A DNA stretch of 64,000 bases from Ulva prolifera (taxonomy: Eukaryota; Chlorophyta; Ulvophyceae; Ulvales; Ulvaceae), in the NCBI GenBank assembly GCA_023078555.1, contig CM041200.1, positions 5,174,936 to 5,238,935 of the forward strand, written 5' to 3'. The notes beneath the pieces were generated by a model that was not told the origin of the DNA, ran no database searches, and saw only the letters and a list, made by a program, of their open reading frames with translations. The stretch's first letter is position 1. Every line of letters begins with the position of its first letter. Of this stretch, positions 13,173 through 25,186 are shown one piece after another. Position numbers and translations under genes: made by a program.

Positions 13173-15417
13173 ATGTTTCCGTGCTACTTCAATGATTTAT
13201 ACCGCCACGTCGTGATATTAACTTTCGCAGTGCTCACAGGAAAGCGAAAGGGCGCATCGGACACAGCGCAGGGATCACCCGCACCATCGCACGACGGGGG
13301 CGAGAAGAATAAACCCGCCGAGAAGTCTGCGGCAAAGGATGCGGATGTGGATACCTCTCTCCCACCCGGAAGGCCACATCGTCAACTCTTGTCCGGCCCC
13401 GCAGTTGGCGGGGCCGAGGAAGATGGACGTCGAACTGGCTGCATTGCAGACGATGACTTCCTCTCTGCGATGAAAAGTCTAGAGGTGTTCCGCTGTTCCC
13501 CACCCAACGAAGCGGATATTTCAGTACCTCTGTCTAACGCGGAAGTCGCCGCAGAGCCTGCGACCATGCGGTGGATGTCTTCTCAGTTTGACCCGCATGT
13601 TTCAAACAGTGATCGGCCTCTGGATCAAACCGACACCAACGACGCGCCAAGCCTATCCCTGACATTGGGACCAGCGCATTGCAGCGGCCACCAAACCTCT
13701 CAGGCGCCAGCTCGCCAGCAGGAGGTCTGTGACGTCAGTGACGCTCCCAGCCTCACCCTCCGTGTACCGCCATCTGCACAGCGTTCATCCACTGGGACAC
13801 TCTATAATCAAGCGTCCCTGACATCAAACCCCCGGGCCCATGCTGATAGTGATGTGCTCGAAGCCCCAAGTCTGCGGCTGCCGCATGGGGACGCTCCCAT
13901 GCACCAGACATGCTCCATGGATGCTGAGTTCAACGCACACTTTACGTTCCCAGCCAACGTGAATGACGGTGAGAACAGCACTACAGCTGTACTGGACGGG
14001 CATATGCATGGGGGCCTTCCAATTGACGACTGCAGTGTCTTCCATGAAATGTCACCAGACTGCCCCCCTTTCCATCCATCGCCGTCGCCTGTACATGCTG
14101 CCGCCCAAGACGGTGACGTTGAGCTGCTGCAGAAGCTGCTCAAGCTTGTCACAGATCTGGATGCTTTATGGTGTGACAGCGGCACGCCCCTGCATTCTGC
14201 AGTGCAAGGAGGCAGCTGTGGCTGCGCGAGGGTGTTGCTGAGTGCCGGCGCTGCAATCGACTGCGTCAATGGTGACGGCATCACTCCTCTGATGCTTGCG
14301 GCCGTCATGGGTCATGAAGATTTGATGCTGCTGCTGCTCGAGCACGATGCAGACATCTGCAAAGCTTTCCTTCCAGGTTCTTCTGAGGGCCTCCTCCATT
14401 TTTGTGTGGAACATGTGCGTCCCTCCTGTGTCCCCTCTCAACGGTCAAGGGCAGCTCATTGCCTCGTCGACATGTGCAGATCATGCCCAAGCCCGTGGCG
14501 TGCATACATGTCATTGTGCAGCCGATTCAGCAGTTCGTTGTCTGCCTGATCATGCATGGTGCACCCGCATACTAAGCTCCTTTACCCGACCACACGTGAA
14601 GCCTTCATCTGGAAAGCCTCGTTTCAGACTGTGCTGTATGACATGTTCATTCTGCTCCCTGCTGCAGGAGATGGTGAGAGGCCTGAAGGCCGTTTTAGCC
14701 AAGCCAGACGGGCAGCTGTTGGCGACGTCGACGCGCTTGAAACCAATCTATGCAGCTCTCATGTCTCTAGCGGAGGTGTGCACGCCCGCGCCATCCCCGA
14801 CAGGCTGCGCGCAAGCGGCCACCAGCCCGGGTAAGGTCGCCGCTGCAGGTGGCAGCCACGTCATCACCAAGGCGCGCTCAGTTGTGGACCTGCTCCTGGC
14901 GCACTCCGACCTCCCTGCCAACGCGTCGTATGACGACCTTATACAGCAGGCTCATGCGTCGTACACAGCCATGGAGACCCTAGGCGGGTCGTCAGCGGAC
15001 ACCCTGGACTGCCTACTGTCTTCTGCAGACCGCCGCTCGTCTGCATCGCCTGGAGCGTTTGACCCTGAGAGTGGCCGGGCGTCCTCCAGGCACTCGGGGA
15101 AGCGCCTCGTGTTCACTCCGACAGCGAACCTCGACTGCAGCCCCGCCAATTGCTCCCCAATCAGCGTGTTTGGGTCGGAGCGCAGCTGCACGCCCTCTGC
15201 GATAAGCAGGCTCGGGCACAACGGCAGCCTGCCTGTGGAGGTCTCGAGCCCACTGCTCGCCGGGTCCTCATCTGTGGGGCATTCATCGAGTGTTGGAGGG
15301 TTTGACACACCACGCACGCCCACCGCCGCTGCAGCCGAGCCGGGACAGCCGGCGGTGCTGCCACAGCGCCTCTTTCCCAAGAAGCTTCTGCGAGTGCGAA
15401 CGAGGATACCTGAGTAG
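13173..15417 (+). CDS. Ankyrin-repeat protein, large and low-complexity
   Basis: Two coding exons, 13173-14414 and 14668-15417, joined in phase 0, about 663 codons from the ATG at 13173. A splice acceptor at 13230 or 13239 (CAG just before AAAGCGAAAGGG) suggests the true exon may begin there, with an unseen first exon. The N-terminal 290 residues are low complexity, with three spaced copies of an APSLxL motif (DAPSLSLTLG, DAPSLTLRV, EAPSLRLP). Ankyrin repeats follow: PVHAAAQDGDVELLQKLL, TPLHSAVQGGSCGCARVLL, TPLMLAAVMGHEDLMLLLLE and LLHFCVEH, ending where the intron falls. The C-terminal exon is Ser/Pro-rich and unstructured-looking, ending RVRTRIPE. Ankyrin repeats mediate protein binding; no catalytic domain is visible. 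It converges on the malic enzyme gene 400 bp away. Confidence 0.75.
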
Positions 15418-15820
15418 CGTGTTATGAATGAGATTGGCGGGCTGTATGTGAGGCTGCCGTCGAGAAGTGGCGAGAGTGTCGTGAGTGGTCAGCCACCCTT
15501 ACCATGCTATCAGAACGAGCTTATTTCTGGGCAGATGGTACATCCGCAGAGGAACAAATGGAGTCAGCAGATGCGTCTGTGGGTTGTTGGCAAACAGAGG
15601 CCCTGGCTCGGCACGCGGCCGCCCTCTTAACGGCTTCGTATTTACGGGGTGTGAGGGCTCATAGTCGTGCGGTGATGCACAGTCATTTAGATGAGAGCGT
15701 GATGGAATGCAATGCAGCTGATTCATATTTGCCAAAGGTATATCATCTGACTGGGTAGCAAGGTAGCTACCAGATCTGTTACAACCGTCCGTTTGCCACA
15801 CTGGTGCGCTGTTTGGTGCA
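15418..15820. other. Tail-to-tail intergenic spacer
   Basis: About 400 bp between the stops of the ankyrin gene (plus) and the malic enzyme gene (minus). It should hold both 3' UTRs. No coding exon or repeat was seen. Confidence 0.5.
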
Positions 15821-18800
15821 TCAGAACCTCCATTCCTCGATGGCATTCCGCAATCGTGCCTTGGCGCTCTGTCCGTTCTGCATTGACGCATCGGCACCTG
15901 TTCCGTTCGTACGGGCAGCTTCTGTGTCCCGTTCAGCCGCCAGCACATTCTGCACTAAGCGCCATGTCTTCCCCGACCCAGCACTGACCATAGCCACTGA
16001 GCACTCTATGCACACACGGGTTGCAACAGCGAGAGCCGCATCGCGTATCCGTGCCACTGGGGGGATCAACAGCCCCGCTGCAGACTCTTCCGGCGTCGCT
16101 TCCTTCGCCAGTGCTGCCGCAGCACCCAAGAAGAGGGAATCTGGTATCGCAGTTGCCCCAGACAGCACCACCCCTGCGCTCAGCCCGGGGAATATCAGCG
16201 CATTGTTGGCCTGCACCGCCTCGACATTGCCGTTCTCTGTCTCAATCGCTGGGAACGGGCTCCCGGCAGCAAAGGCGACGTTACCCCCTGTCGCATCCCA
16301 CGCCTCCTGGAACGTGCACTCAGCTTTGCTGGTCGGGTTTGACAGCGGCAGCACGATCGGCGTCGCCTTCGCCGTGGACGCCCCACCCCCCTCTACGCCC
16401 GCGCCGCCGCGTGACACCGCCGGCATGCCCGCAGAGAGCGTCTGCAGGATGGCCTCTGTGAAGAGGCCGGACTTGGCGGCGGCTCCGATGAGGCAGGTGG
16501 GCGCGACCGCCTTGACGCCGTCTGCAAGAGCCGCCCCCGGCCGCAGCCGCACGCGCTGCAGCGCCGCGGCGGGCTGCGCGTACACCGCCTTGTCGGCGGG
16601 GACATCGGCGCGGCCCTCCGCGATGAGGCCGCCGCGGTCAAACATCCACATCCGGCCACGGGCGTCCTCCTCTGTGAGACCCTGCACCGCGCAGTCTCGC
16701 ATGCATGTGAGTCCGCATGCCCTTCATGCGGTTGGTGCTGGGTACAGCGCTCGATGGACGTCGCAAACCCAACATGCGTGGCCCTGCCGCGGACGAAATC
16801 GCCCGCGATTGTCCATGCAGCGGCAAGTTTCGTACCAGTGTGGACGATGATGAGGTGTTGCCTCGTCTGAGGTGTGGAGGAACCTTCCCTAATCACGAGG
16901 CAGCACGCCGAGCTCCCCCCCTAGGGGTCCACCGCAGAAGAGGCGTGCGAATCGCTTCCTCAAAAACCCCTATGATCCAGGCCACCAAGGAAAACGCGCA
17001 CCCCAGGCAGAGTCCTGCCGAACAGATCAGTGCATCCATGAATTGGGGGGGAGGGGGGGTTTCGGCGAATCAGACATTCGGCGAACCAGATCTAGACGCT
17101 GCTGACACTGAGCGCAGTGGAGAAGCCATGCCCCTTCAGCCAGCCAGGCGGCAGTGAGCGCACCTCGTCCATGAGGGCTGTCGTCAACAGCGCGGCGGTG
17201 CCAAGCGCGGCCTGGCCTGCTCCCGCAAACACAAAGACTTGACCAGCGAGCGGCGGGACCGTGTCGCGGCGGCAGGCCCCCAGCACGCATGCCAGCGTCA
17301 CCGCCGCCGTCGACTGGATGTCGTCGTTGAACGTCGGGCCGCGGCCGCGGTACCGCTCCAGCAGCGCCGCCGCGTTGCGGCTGCCAAAGTCCTCCCAGTG
17401 GACCAGCACGTCCTTGCCATGCACCGCCTGCATGCATGTTCTGGCACGTTCATGCAGCTGCCGCATGGAACGGGGCCTCCTGCCGCTGCGGCGTGCGGTG
17501 CAAACTACACGAGCTCGGACCGTTGCATGCCAGGGGATCAAGACAGAATGCAGGGGTGCAGGAATGCCTCGAGGTTGCCGCATCCTGGCGCCATTGCCAC
17601 GCACTGGCACGGCGGCTGGGTACGGCATGCAACGCATGAGGCGGGTGGAGCGTTGCTGACGCCTTTCCAGGCGTGTGGGCCCACACGCTCCACCACAACG
17701 AGCTCTCACTGTCATCCCATGAAAGGACAGATGCCTGAGGATGGGGCATGCGTGTGACTTGCAAGAGGTCTGCAAGAGAACTACACACGTGACATCCCAG
17801 ACCCAGACGTCTAGATCTCACTCCCCGTCCACAGTCCTCCCCACGACGGAGCTCCCCGCGGACACACCCACCGTGCCCCTCGCCGCCAAGCAGCCCCTGC
17901 AGGCCTGGGAAACCCACATCGCAGAGTAGTCGACCCGCACAACACGTCCGCACTGCCGCGATGTACACGCGCCGGCACACCTGGCATGCCGAGAAGAACT
18001 CCTCCACTAGGTCATCGTACGGCGGGCCCTTCAGGCGCGCCTCACGGCGCCCCACGTAGCCATCGCTGGCCCGCACCGCCTCGTCATCGCAGCCGACGTC
18101 CAGCACCACGGGCAACACGGAGTTTGGGTGCAGACCGCCTGCGGCGCTGTGCAGAAACGCCTTGCCGGCGGAGATGCCAGCGCCGTTGGCCCCCAGGTCT
18201 CCGAGGCCGAGGATGCGCTGGCCTGCACTGTCGCAGCCGGCATCAGCGACTGCTGCAGCACAGCACGCACAGCACGCGCAGCACGCGCAGCGGCGCAGCT
18301 GAAGAGACGGGGCGGGAGTCAACGGGGCGATAAGACCCCGGCGGCGATGTCTAGGCACATGGTGTGTTGAGAGCTGCCGTGCGAGGCTGAGGAGGCTAGA
18401 GCTGCGCAAGTGTTGATCCTGAGTACGGAGGAGTGGCTTGAGGAGACTTGAGATCCCGGAGGCCGTAGCCGCACATGAGAGGGCCTCCGATGCACAGGGT
18501 TGTATCAAACAGTGGTGACATTGCGGGACTGAGTGCCTTCCCCCCGTGCGCTCCCATGCGCCTTGCAGCAGTGCTGAGGGCGCAGCACAGCGAGGGTCGC
18601 GCATGCAGTGACCTGTGCTGTGCTCGGGCGCGCACCGTCGGTGACGACGACCGCTTGCATGTCGGCGGGGGACCACGCGCGGATGAGCTGCGCCATCTGG
18701 CCGCGGTCCTCCCGCGCGAGCACTAGCACGCGGGGCCTGGTGGGGAGGAAGCCCCAGTTGAGGCAGGCCTCCCCGACCCCTGGTGTGTACACGATCGGGA

Positions 18801-18958
18801 GGAGGTCCACGGGGCGCTGCTGCACGGCGGCAAAGAATAGCCCCGGCTTGGTGTTGCGCACCTCGGCGAGGTAGCTGTACCGCTCGAGCGTGGTCGGCAA
18901 CCTCTTGACGGCCTCGATGACCCGGTTGATGTCGTCCGTCGGGATGAGCTCGGCAACC
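15821..18958 (-). CDS. ME: Malic enzyme (malate dehydrogenase, decarboxylating), N-terminus unresolved
   Basis: Oxidative decarboxylation of malate to pyruvate with NAD(P). Phase-consistent minus-strand exons are 18636-18958, 17981-18222, 17164-17427 and 15821-16681. Family blocks in order are LPIVYTPGVGEAC (catalytic Tyr), VVVTDGQRILGLGDLG, VLPVVLDVGCDDE, WEDFGSRNA (FEDF in most members), FNDDIQ (metal-binding Asp pair), FAGAGQAALGTAALL (second nucleotide loop), IVLPLSNPTSKAECT, and QANNALIFPGLSAGVVLSG. The exon at 18958 starts one base into a codon, so a 5' exon with the usual GLLPP-type region and any targeting peptide is missing. About 60 residues beyond the usual C-terminus end in EEWRF. 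NAD versus NADP preference cannot be read from the sequence. Exons are very GC-rich, which creates many antisense ORFs. Confidence 0.83.
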
Positions 18959-20118
18959 CTGCATAGCGCAGGTAGTGCTGCGTGCTCACGTATGTCACAC
19001 GAGTGGACTCTGAGAGGCGGGTAGCATCGCGTGAACTGCGGGCTGCATTCGTGGGTCAGCAGTGCCTGCAGCAGCTGTGTTGCAGGCCTCGAGGCAGATG
19101 TGCTTGCGTGCGTTGCATGCTCAGCAGGGTGGGAGACTGCTTGACAAGCTGATGGGAAGCCACGAAGGCGATGATACATGCGCGAGTGCTTCAGGATCTG
19201 GTGGCTGTGAGGAGATGCATTGCTGACAGCCTGGCCTGACCTTGGACGGTACAAGCTGCAAGGACAGAGTGATCAACGCAGTGAGGCTGCATAGTCTGTT
19301 GGGCCGGTGTGGCTGGTGCATGGGTTATCGACGCTGGGATGAGGTCGGCATGTGCAGGTCCGTGTGACCAAGTGCTTTTGAGGCGCACTTGAACCCCTGA
19401 GGACCAGCGTCGAGTTCTGGCATCACACTGAAAGCAGGTGATATGCTGACCGCTTGGATCGCTGCTACAGCGAGGAGTAGCTCCTGTCTCCTGGTCAAAA
19501 CGTGGTCCTGGCACGCCCCGCACGCGATGGCTCTTCGCGGGCCAACGTATCCCGCTCTACGCATCGCTGCAGGTGCGCCCCTTGCGGTTGCATGCGCATA
19601 GCACTTCATTTATTGTGTGCACGTCGTCGAGAAGTTGTCATGCAGGGTAAGAGCTGGCTCGAGCTACGATGTTTCAGTGACCTTCCTCGCTGGACATAGA
19701 AACAACGCCACTTAGTCACAGTAAACGCCCCATGCACCTCCGCTGGAAGATATGTACCAGGCGTGATAATGTGGCATCCTGCGCCACACAATCCGAGGCG
19801 TGTGCGACGCACGCGAGATCAAGCATCGTTCAACGCTACGGGAGGGTGTTGCCCACGCGGCTGTATTCGTGTGCATTGTATCGCGGTTGTACAGGCATGT
19901 GATGGGCCGCAGTAAAGCGCGAACGGCAGCGTGGGAAGCTCGAACACATCATCCGCTGCTGTCCTGTGCATGCTATAGCAATTCCTGACGATTGGTGATC
20001 CTTCGGTGGTCCATTTACACAGTGTACATGTACCGTGCGTCCGCGTCTGTCGGATTTTAGCCCTGCCAGTGCAACATCATTGCGAGCCGAAAATTCTTTG
20101 TGAGATACATAGTTATGC
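18959..20118. other. Region upstream of malic enzyme and PPR genes
   Basis: About 1.2 kb between two divergent genes. The missing 5' exon of malic enzyme should lie here, but no stretch matched the malic N-terminal domain. The promoter of the PPR gene is also expected here. Confidence 0.3.
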
Positions 20119-22510
20119 ATGCTGAATAATTGGCATGCCTCCGCGGCTCGCAGCGCGCACTGTCGTCCTGTGACAGTGTCGACACGAGGGACGTTGGGCG
20201 GTTGTACATCGACTTCTTCCCGATCTGCGCTGACATGCGCCATCACGTTATATGATGTGCGATGCGGATATCTACGAAGGCACTGCGTAGCGTCTAGATC
20301 TCACGGCAGCGTAAGCGCTGAACCGCAGTCAACCCGTCCTAAGGCTCCAGGCGGAAACAATGAGCTCACCACAGAGGCCCCCTCGGGACCACCGATCAAG
20401 GAGCAGTATGCTGAAGCCGAGGAGAAGGCTCTTCGAGATCCATCTGGCCTCTCGGCAAAAGAACTTTCTATGCTTGTCAACGGCCTCCCAAGGCACTATC
20501 GCCACAAGCACGTCTCCCCAGAGTTTGTGGAGGAAGCATTCGATGGAGGCATGCTGACGTTGCACGAGCTTGGCAGAACACTGAAGCTGGATCTCAATGT
20601 TGCCGTCAAACAGATTGGCTCAAGTGGACAGCTGCGAAAGGCACTGCGACTGGCAGACTACTTAGTCCGTACAAAGAAAGCCAACCAACATACACTTGCG
20701 GCCTTCTTCCAGGCCTGCGCTGCAGTGAACCGGCCGACAGTTGCTGCGCGTGTCTGGGAGATGTGGGTCCCGGTGTGTGCTGCCGCATCACTGCATTGTC
20801 CACATGGATGCAGCTATAGAGACTTGCACACATACGCACAAAGGCTTCCTCCATGCACATAAGATGCGGATGTGCCTCAACCGCTTACCCCTGTCACCGT
20901 AGACCATGGCAGAGCGGCTGTGCAGAGCGGATTGATCGGACCCATTTCGGCTTCAGCTGCCATCGATTGTGCTGTGTCTTACGATGCCGAGATGGGACTT
21001 TCCATGCTCGAACGGATGGGGCAGCTCGGCATCGAACTGAACCGAAGCAGCTACCACCAGGTGATCAAGGCTCTAGCATCCAATCGCAACTTCCAAGCTG
21101 GTGTGAGACTCTTCGAGGCCATGGTACGAGCCAGCCCTGTATGCCATCATTCAATGCAACCACTGCAGACCGCACAGTTGAGCTTTAACGCCAGCTCCCC
21201 ACTGCAGAAGCAAGACATGAAGTTGGAGCCGTCTGCGGTCACGATTCAGCATATGCTGCAACTGGTCAGCTCCTGCCGGGCATGGGAGTATGCTGAGGAT
21301 GTCTACAGGTGCGCAATGTGCCAGCCCTTGATTACATGTTGCCGACCTTGTCAAGTACAGTCGACCTGGCTTTTAGTATGTTCTTCAGTCATGCGCCTGT
21401 GCCCAACGTCATGGGCCTGCCAACGCCAGCTTCATGAAATATGTGCCAACTCCGATTGCCTGTCGACAGGTATATGACACGTGCGGGCATCATCCCTGAC
21501 CCGCAGCTTGCGGGAACTTTCATGAAGGTCTTCTGTGACGCTAAGGAAGTGTATGTGGCTGAGATTATCTTTCGCTCCAAGCTAAGAATCTGGAACATAA
21601 CCCCGGACCGCTACCATTACAATGCGTTGCTGATCGCCTATGCACAAGAGGGAGACCTGAAGTCTGTCCAGGGCCTCCTTCGGTAATCTCCTCCTCCTCT
21701 TCTGTTGGTCAGCATCTCATCATACATGCCATATGACTGGACAGAAGCAGCAAAGTGTCTCTCCCTTCACCCCGCGCATCGTTTGCGCTCAGCATTCAAC
21801 ACGGCGATTTGCATCAAACAGCCACCAGCATTCGACACACTCTCCCCTGAAGCAGATTCATCCTCCCCAAATCGTATGCAAGCATGTGTACACGTGTCGA
21901 CAGGGTGCCGGTGCCTGTCTGCAATTTCAGCAACGAGGAAGGAGGGTGCAGGGAGATGCAGCGGGACGGGGTCACCCCGGACGAGTACACAATCGTATCA
22001 GCGTTAACGGCAGCCGCGCGCAGCCCTGCGACGGCTCTCACAGACATCGACGTCGCGCTTGCGCTTGCCCGCCAGCACGGCCTGCAGCACAACACGTACG
22101 TCTGCGGCGCCCTCGTGCAAGCGTACCGCAACTGCAGCGCAGTGCCGCCGCGGCTGCGGCAAGAGCTTGGAGAGTCGGTGCTGCAGGAGATGGAGGCCGC
22201 CGGCACGCGGGTGAATGGCGTCGTCGTGAACTCGCTGCTGGCGCTGTACTGGGAGACGTTTGAGTACCGGAAGACGCGGGATCTATATGATAAGATGATT
22301 GCGATCGGTGTGATGCCCAATGCGCGGACGTGCCAGATCATGGTGCAGATGTGTGAGGAGGCGGGCTGGGTTGACGAGGCAGCCTCGTTCCGGCAGCTGC
22401 GAGAGACGATGCCGAAGCTTGAGGGCTCGAGTATCGCGATGTGGAATCGTGCGGGTGAGGAGCGTGTGGACCTTGACAGCGGTGATGAGGACACCCAGAG
22501 GAAAGTGTAG
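20119..22510 (+). CDS. Pentatricopeptide-repeat (PPR) protein
   Basis: PPR proteins bind organellar RNA and act in its processing, editing or translation. Exons are 20119 to about 20774, about 20903-21123, 21208-21308, 21470-21682 and 21952-22510; all junctions after exon 2 keep phase, while the exon 1 donor is ambiguous. The Arg/Ser-rich N-terminus suggests organelle import. Repeats are visible as helix pairs: SYHQVIKALASNRNFQAGV, TIQHMLQLVSSCRAWEYAED, HYNALLIAYAQEGDLKSV, TYVCGALVQAYRNCSAV, VVNSLLALYWETFEYRKTR, and TCQIMVQMCEEAGWVDEA. The tail after the last repeat is acidic and ends DTQRKV. The last 311 bases of the coding region are copied almost exactly at 37102-37413. Confidence 0.8.
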
Positions 22511-23271
22511 GTGCCAATTCAACTGTAGGACCCTGCAGTGCTGAACACAGCAATTTCTGTTTTGCGTGTAGATCTCTGCCTGTGTTTGGAAATTCGAGTT
22601 CCGCGGGTGCTGCGGTGAGAGTTGTCACCTCTTCCGGAAGGCGGCAGCAAGGCGGCAACCGAATGTGCCTAGATTGTGGGTGATGCGTGTATTAGTTGTG
22701 GCCAGCGCAGGCTGCTGCATTTGCCTGCTGCAATTCAATGCCGAGGCATGGGTGATGCATTGCAGTACATGCGGTGCTCTGTTGCCCACCCTTGGATGGG
22801 CTGACACTCTGTGATTTGCAAAGCGTGTCATCAATAAGGTGTACTGTATACGAGTGGCTGCAGGCTCCCGCATCTTGTTCTTTGAATGGTGAATGATGAG
22901 AATCAGAATGATGGGTCACAAGGGCCATGCACCACTAGTTCACGCAGCTTCCCAGTATGTCGTCCATGCTTACCAGAAACAACAGCACCTTCGTTCTTTC
23001 ATGCAATTCAGCTATCGTCACAACTCAGAAAAGCAACCTGAAAAATAGTGGAGCAACAACTAATCCACACGTACATGATATCTACTTGCTATGCCACATC
23101 AACCCTGACTTGCTGTCTATCCAATCAAGCCGTGCCCAGCTAAATTCACTGCATAGCTATGCATGTTGTCACAAGCATGAGCTGTGGCCCTTGCCGTCTT
23201 TCAGAGCACCACCGAGCGCTCCCCACAGTTCGCAAGGCCACATGTAGCAAGGCCAATCTTCAGAACTGGTG

Positions 23272-23616
23272 AACCGGTAACAATGCATGAGCCTGCGGGC
23301 AGCAGTGTGGTGTCAAGTGCATCTATGCACGGATCAATCTGCGGATCGTGTGCAAGGGATAGTCAATAGTGGGATTGTCCCGGGGTAGCGAGGGAGATCC
23401 GGCGAGGATCTTCCGACGTAATCTTGACCTGTCTGTGCACACATATTGATGTGCACACTATTATCTGTAACCGTAATACTGTTTCACGGTATTAGCATCT
23501 CTCCCAAGTATTCCAAGGTTCTACCTCTGTGCGCAGCAGGTACGGAGTACTGGCGGTCCGAACCCGACGTGAACACGGACTGCGCGTCCGACCTACATAA
23601 GAAGGTTATTCTGACA
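23272..23616 (+). mobile_element. Solo LTR of the copia family inside duplication copy 1
   Basis: About 345 bp with the family's inner landmarks: CATGAGCCTGCGGGCAGCAG near the 5' end, GATTGTCCCG, CCGTAATCTTGACCTG-like and TTTCACGGTATTAGCAT blocks, and the end TTCTGACA. The first bases are degenerate (GGTAACAATGC where intact copies have TGTCACAATGC). Host sequence on both sides lines up with copy 2 of the duplication, so this is an insertion into that DNA. Confidence 0.8.
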
Positions 23617-23680
23617 AAGCCCCCATCCGGTCGTCACCGACATCAGTCACATCATACAATGAGGAAACATACAGTCACTG

Positions 23681-23773
23681 TCAAGCATTAAAAGTGGTTG
23701 CCTCATCCGAGTCAATCTCGACCTCTGCCGTCCCACTAACATCCTCAGCTGCTTGTAGGGCCTCTTCGGCCTA
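23681..23773 (-). pseudogene. Relic of the 3' end of phosphatidylserine decarboxylase
   Basis: Reads on the minus strand as a tail related to the decarboxylase C-terminus at 38218-38311, ending DSDEATTFNA where the real gene ends DSDEGATFNA. It keeps the stop position and frame but has several replacements. Upstream coding sequence is missing; an inverted LTR fragment (about 23779-23832) follows. Confidence 0.75.
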
Positions 23774-23832
23774 TGTTATCAGAACTCCTATCTTACGCAT
23801 GTCAGACGCGCAGTCTTATTTGAAGTCAGGAT

Positions 23833-24838
23833 TGTCACAATGCATGATCCTGTAGGCATCAGTATGGTGACAGGTGCACCCATGCACGATTGATCTGCGG
23901 ATCACGTGCATGGTATAGCCTCCACTGGGATTGTCCCGGCGTAGCGAGGGAGATCCTAGCGTGGATCTCCGCCGTAATCTTGACCTGTCTGTGTGTATAT
24001 ATTGATGTGCACACAATGAACTGTAACCATTCTCTTTACTGTTTCACGGTATTAGCATTCTCCTCCTAGCATCTCCTCGGTTCTACCTCCGTGCGCAGAA
24101 GGTATGGAAATGCTGGCCACCTGACCTTACCTGCACAAAGACTGCGCGTCCAACCTGCATAAGACAGTGTTTCTGACATGGTATCGATGAATGTTTGCGT
24201 TCTGTCTCATAGGTCTTGTTCAGGAAGCCGTTGGCCAAAGTCTGCGTGCAGACACGGCAGGCATTCCACTGTTCTGCCGGCGCTCAGGCTGCGGCCAAAA
24301 GTGCAGGCATCATTAAGCTTCTCGTAGCATATTCTTGTTAAATTCAATTCGAGATGCTTTGTTTTCAATCATCAGCGCTGGGGAAAGCGAATGCGTTCGC
24401 TTATTTTCTCAACCTGTCGGCTTGCGAGCCACAAATCGGTTAGTTGCTCCGCACGAAGAAGAATCGCATATCCTACCGCAGGATGTCTAACGTCGAAGCC
24501 AACCTTAACCCTCCGCGTGAGGAAGGGCACGGTGAGGCTGATCAGCAGCCACTCGTCGACAGGGACGCTGACCAGCAGCTCCCCGATGACGAACAGCCTG
24601 CGGGCATCTAACTTCATGGCGGACGAGTTATCCAACCACGAGTCTCTTCCCAAACTGGGCAGAGCAGTCAGCAGGTGCCTCTTGATTCCAATGTTGTGAC
24701 CAGTGCTAACAACACTGAATCATTCATCACACTCGAGACTCTGACTGAAGCACTGCGTGCATCCCGCGGTCGCGGTGAACCTGACCTGACGAAAGGCAAG
24801 TTGCCTGAGTGGAACACAAAGAATGAAAGGTTCGTTAC
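23833..24838 (+). mobile_element. Copia remnant 1: 5' LTR, primer-binding site, broken gag start
   Basis: 5' LTR 23833-24178 (starts TGTCACAATG, ends TTTCTGACA), then TGGTATCGATGA at 24179, resembling the complement of an initiator Met tRNA 3' end. A gag start at 24483 reads MSNVEANLNPPREEG and matches the other two copies, but a TAA follows the QPAG motif near 24606. Homology runs on to about 24838 (KGKLPEWN), where another LTR sequence begins. No protease, integrase or 3' LTR remains. Confidence 0.85.
24179..24190 (+). other. Primer-binding site of copia remnant 1
   Basis: TGGTATCGATGA directly after the LTR end. The TGGTATC core is the usual copia priming site for initiator Met tRNA. Confidence 0.6.
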
Positions 24839-24839
24839 G

Positions 24840-24877
24840 TGTCACAATGCATGAGCCTGCGGGCGGCAGTGCGGTGA
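24840..24877 (+). repeat. 5' piece of an older plus-oriented LTR
   Basis: Begins TGTCACAATGCATGAGCC and stops after GCAGTGCGGTGA, where copia element 2 starts. A 3' piece of a plus-oriented LTR flanks the other side of that element (29634-29711), so element 2 probably landed in an existing LTR and some of it was lost. Confidence 0.65.
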
Positions 24878-25186
24878 TGTCAGAAACGCTTTATTCGTGT
24901 AGGTCAGACGTGCAGTCCTCATGCAGGTCGAGTCAGAACAGCCAGCATCTCATACCTGCTGCGCACAGAGGTAGAACCGAGAGATGCTGAGGGAGAGTAC
25001 TAGTACTGTGAAACAGTAGAGAGAAATATTACAGATCTTAGTGTGCACATCCATATATGCACACTGAGCAGTCAAGATTACGATGCTAGACCCTCGCAGG
25101 ATCTCCCTCAGTTTTCCGGGACAATCCCGCTGGCGCCTTACCAACTGTTTCACTACTAGCAAGATCAGAGCCCGCGGGCTCATGCA
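24878..25186 (-). repeat. 3' LTR of copia element 2
   Basis: Begins TGTCAGAAACGC (reverse complement of the LTR end) and matches the family through GGGACAATCCCGC. The distal part is altered and truncated near GGGCTCATGCA, so the boundary with internal sequence is approximate. Confidence 0.7.

Larger units (their letters stand above)
22199..23773 (+). repeat. Direct duplication, copy 1 (PPR 3' end to decarboxylase 3' end)
   Basis: Homologous to 37102-38311 in the same orientation, offset about 14.9 kb at the left end. The first 310 bp (PPR coding) are practically identical; the following intergenic part carries substitutions and small indels; the last 90 bp correspond to the 3' coding end of phosphatidylserine decarboxylase and are clearly more diverged. 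A solo LTR (23272-23616) interrupts this copy and is absent from copy 2. Confidence 0.9.

Noticed and set aside
15804..16850. 348-codon plus-strand ORF
   Set aside because: Antisense shadow of the GC-rich last exon of malic enzyme.
17450..18964. 504-codon minus-strand ORF overlapping malic enzyme
   Set aside because: It reads through malic-enzyme introns and out-of-frame exons; only the stretch around ILGLGDLG is real coding, already in the malic enzyme model.
22283..22522. Small antisense ORFs in the PPR 3' end that recur at 37186-37425
   Set aside because: Their 'conservation' is only because the whole segment is duplicated; they are shadows of the PPR frame.
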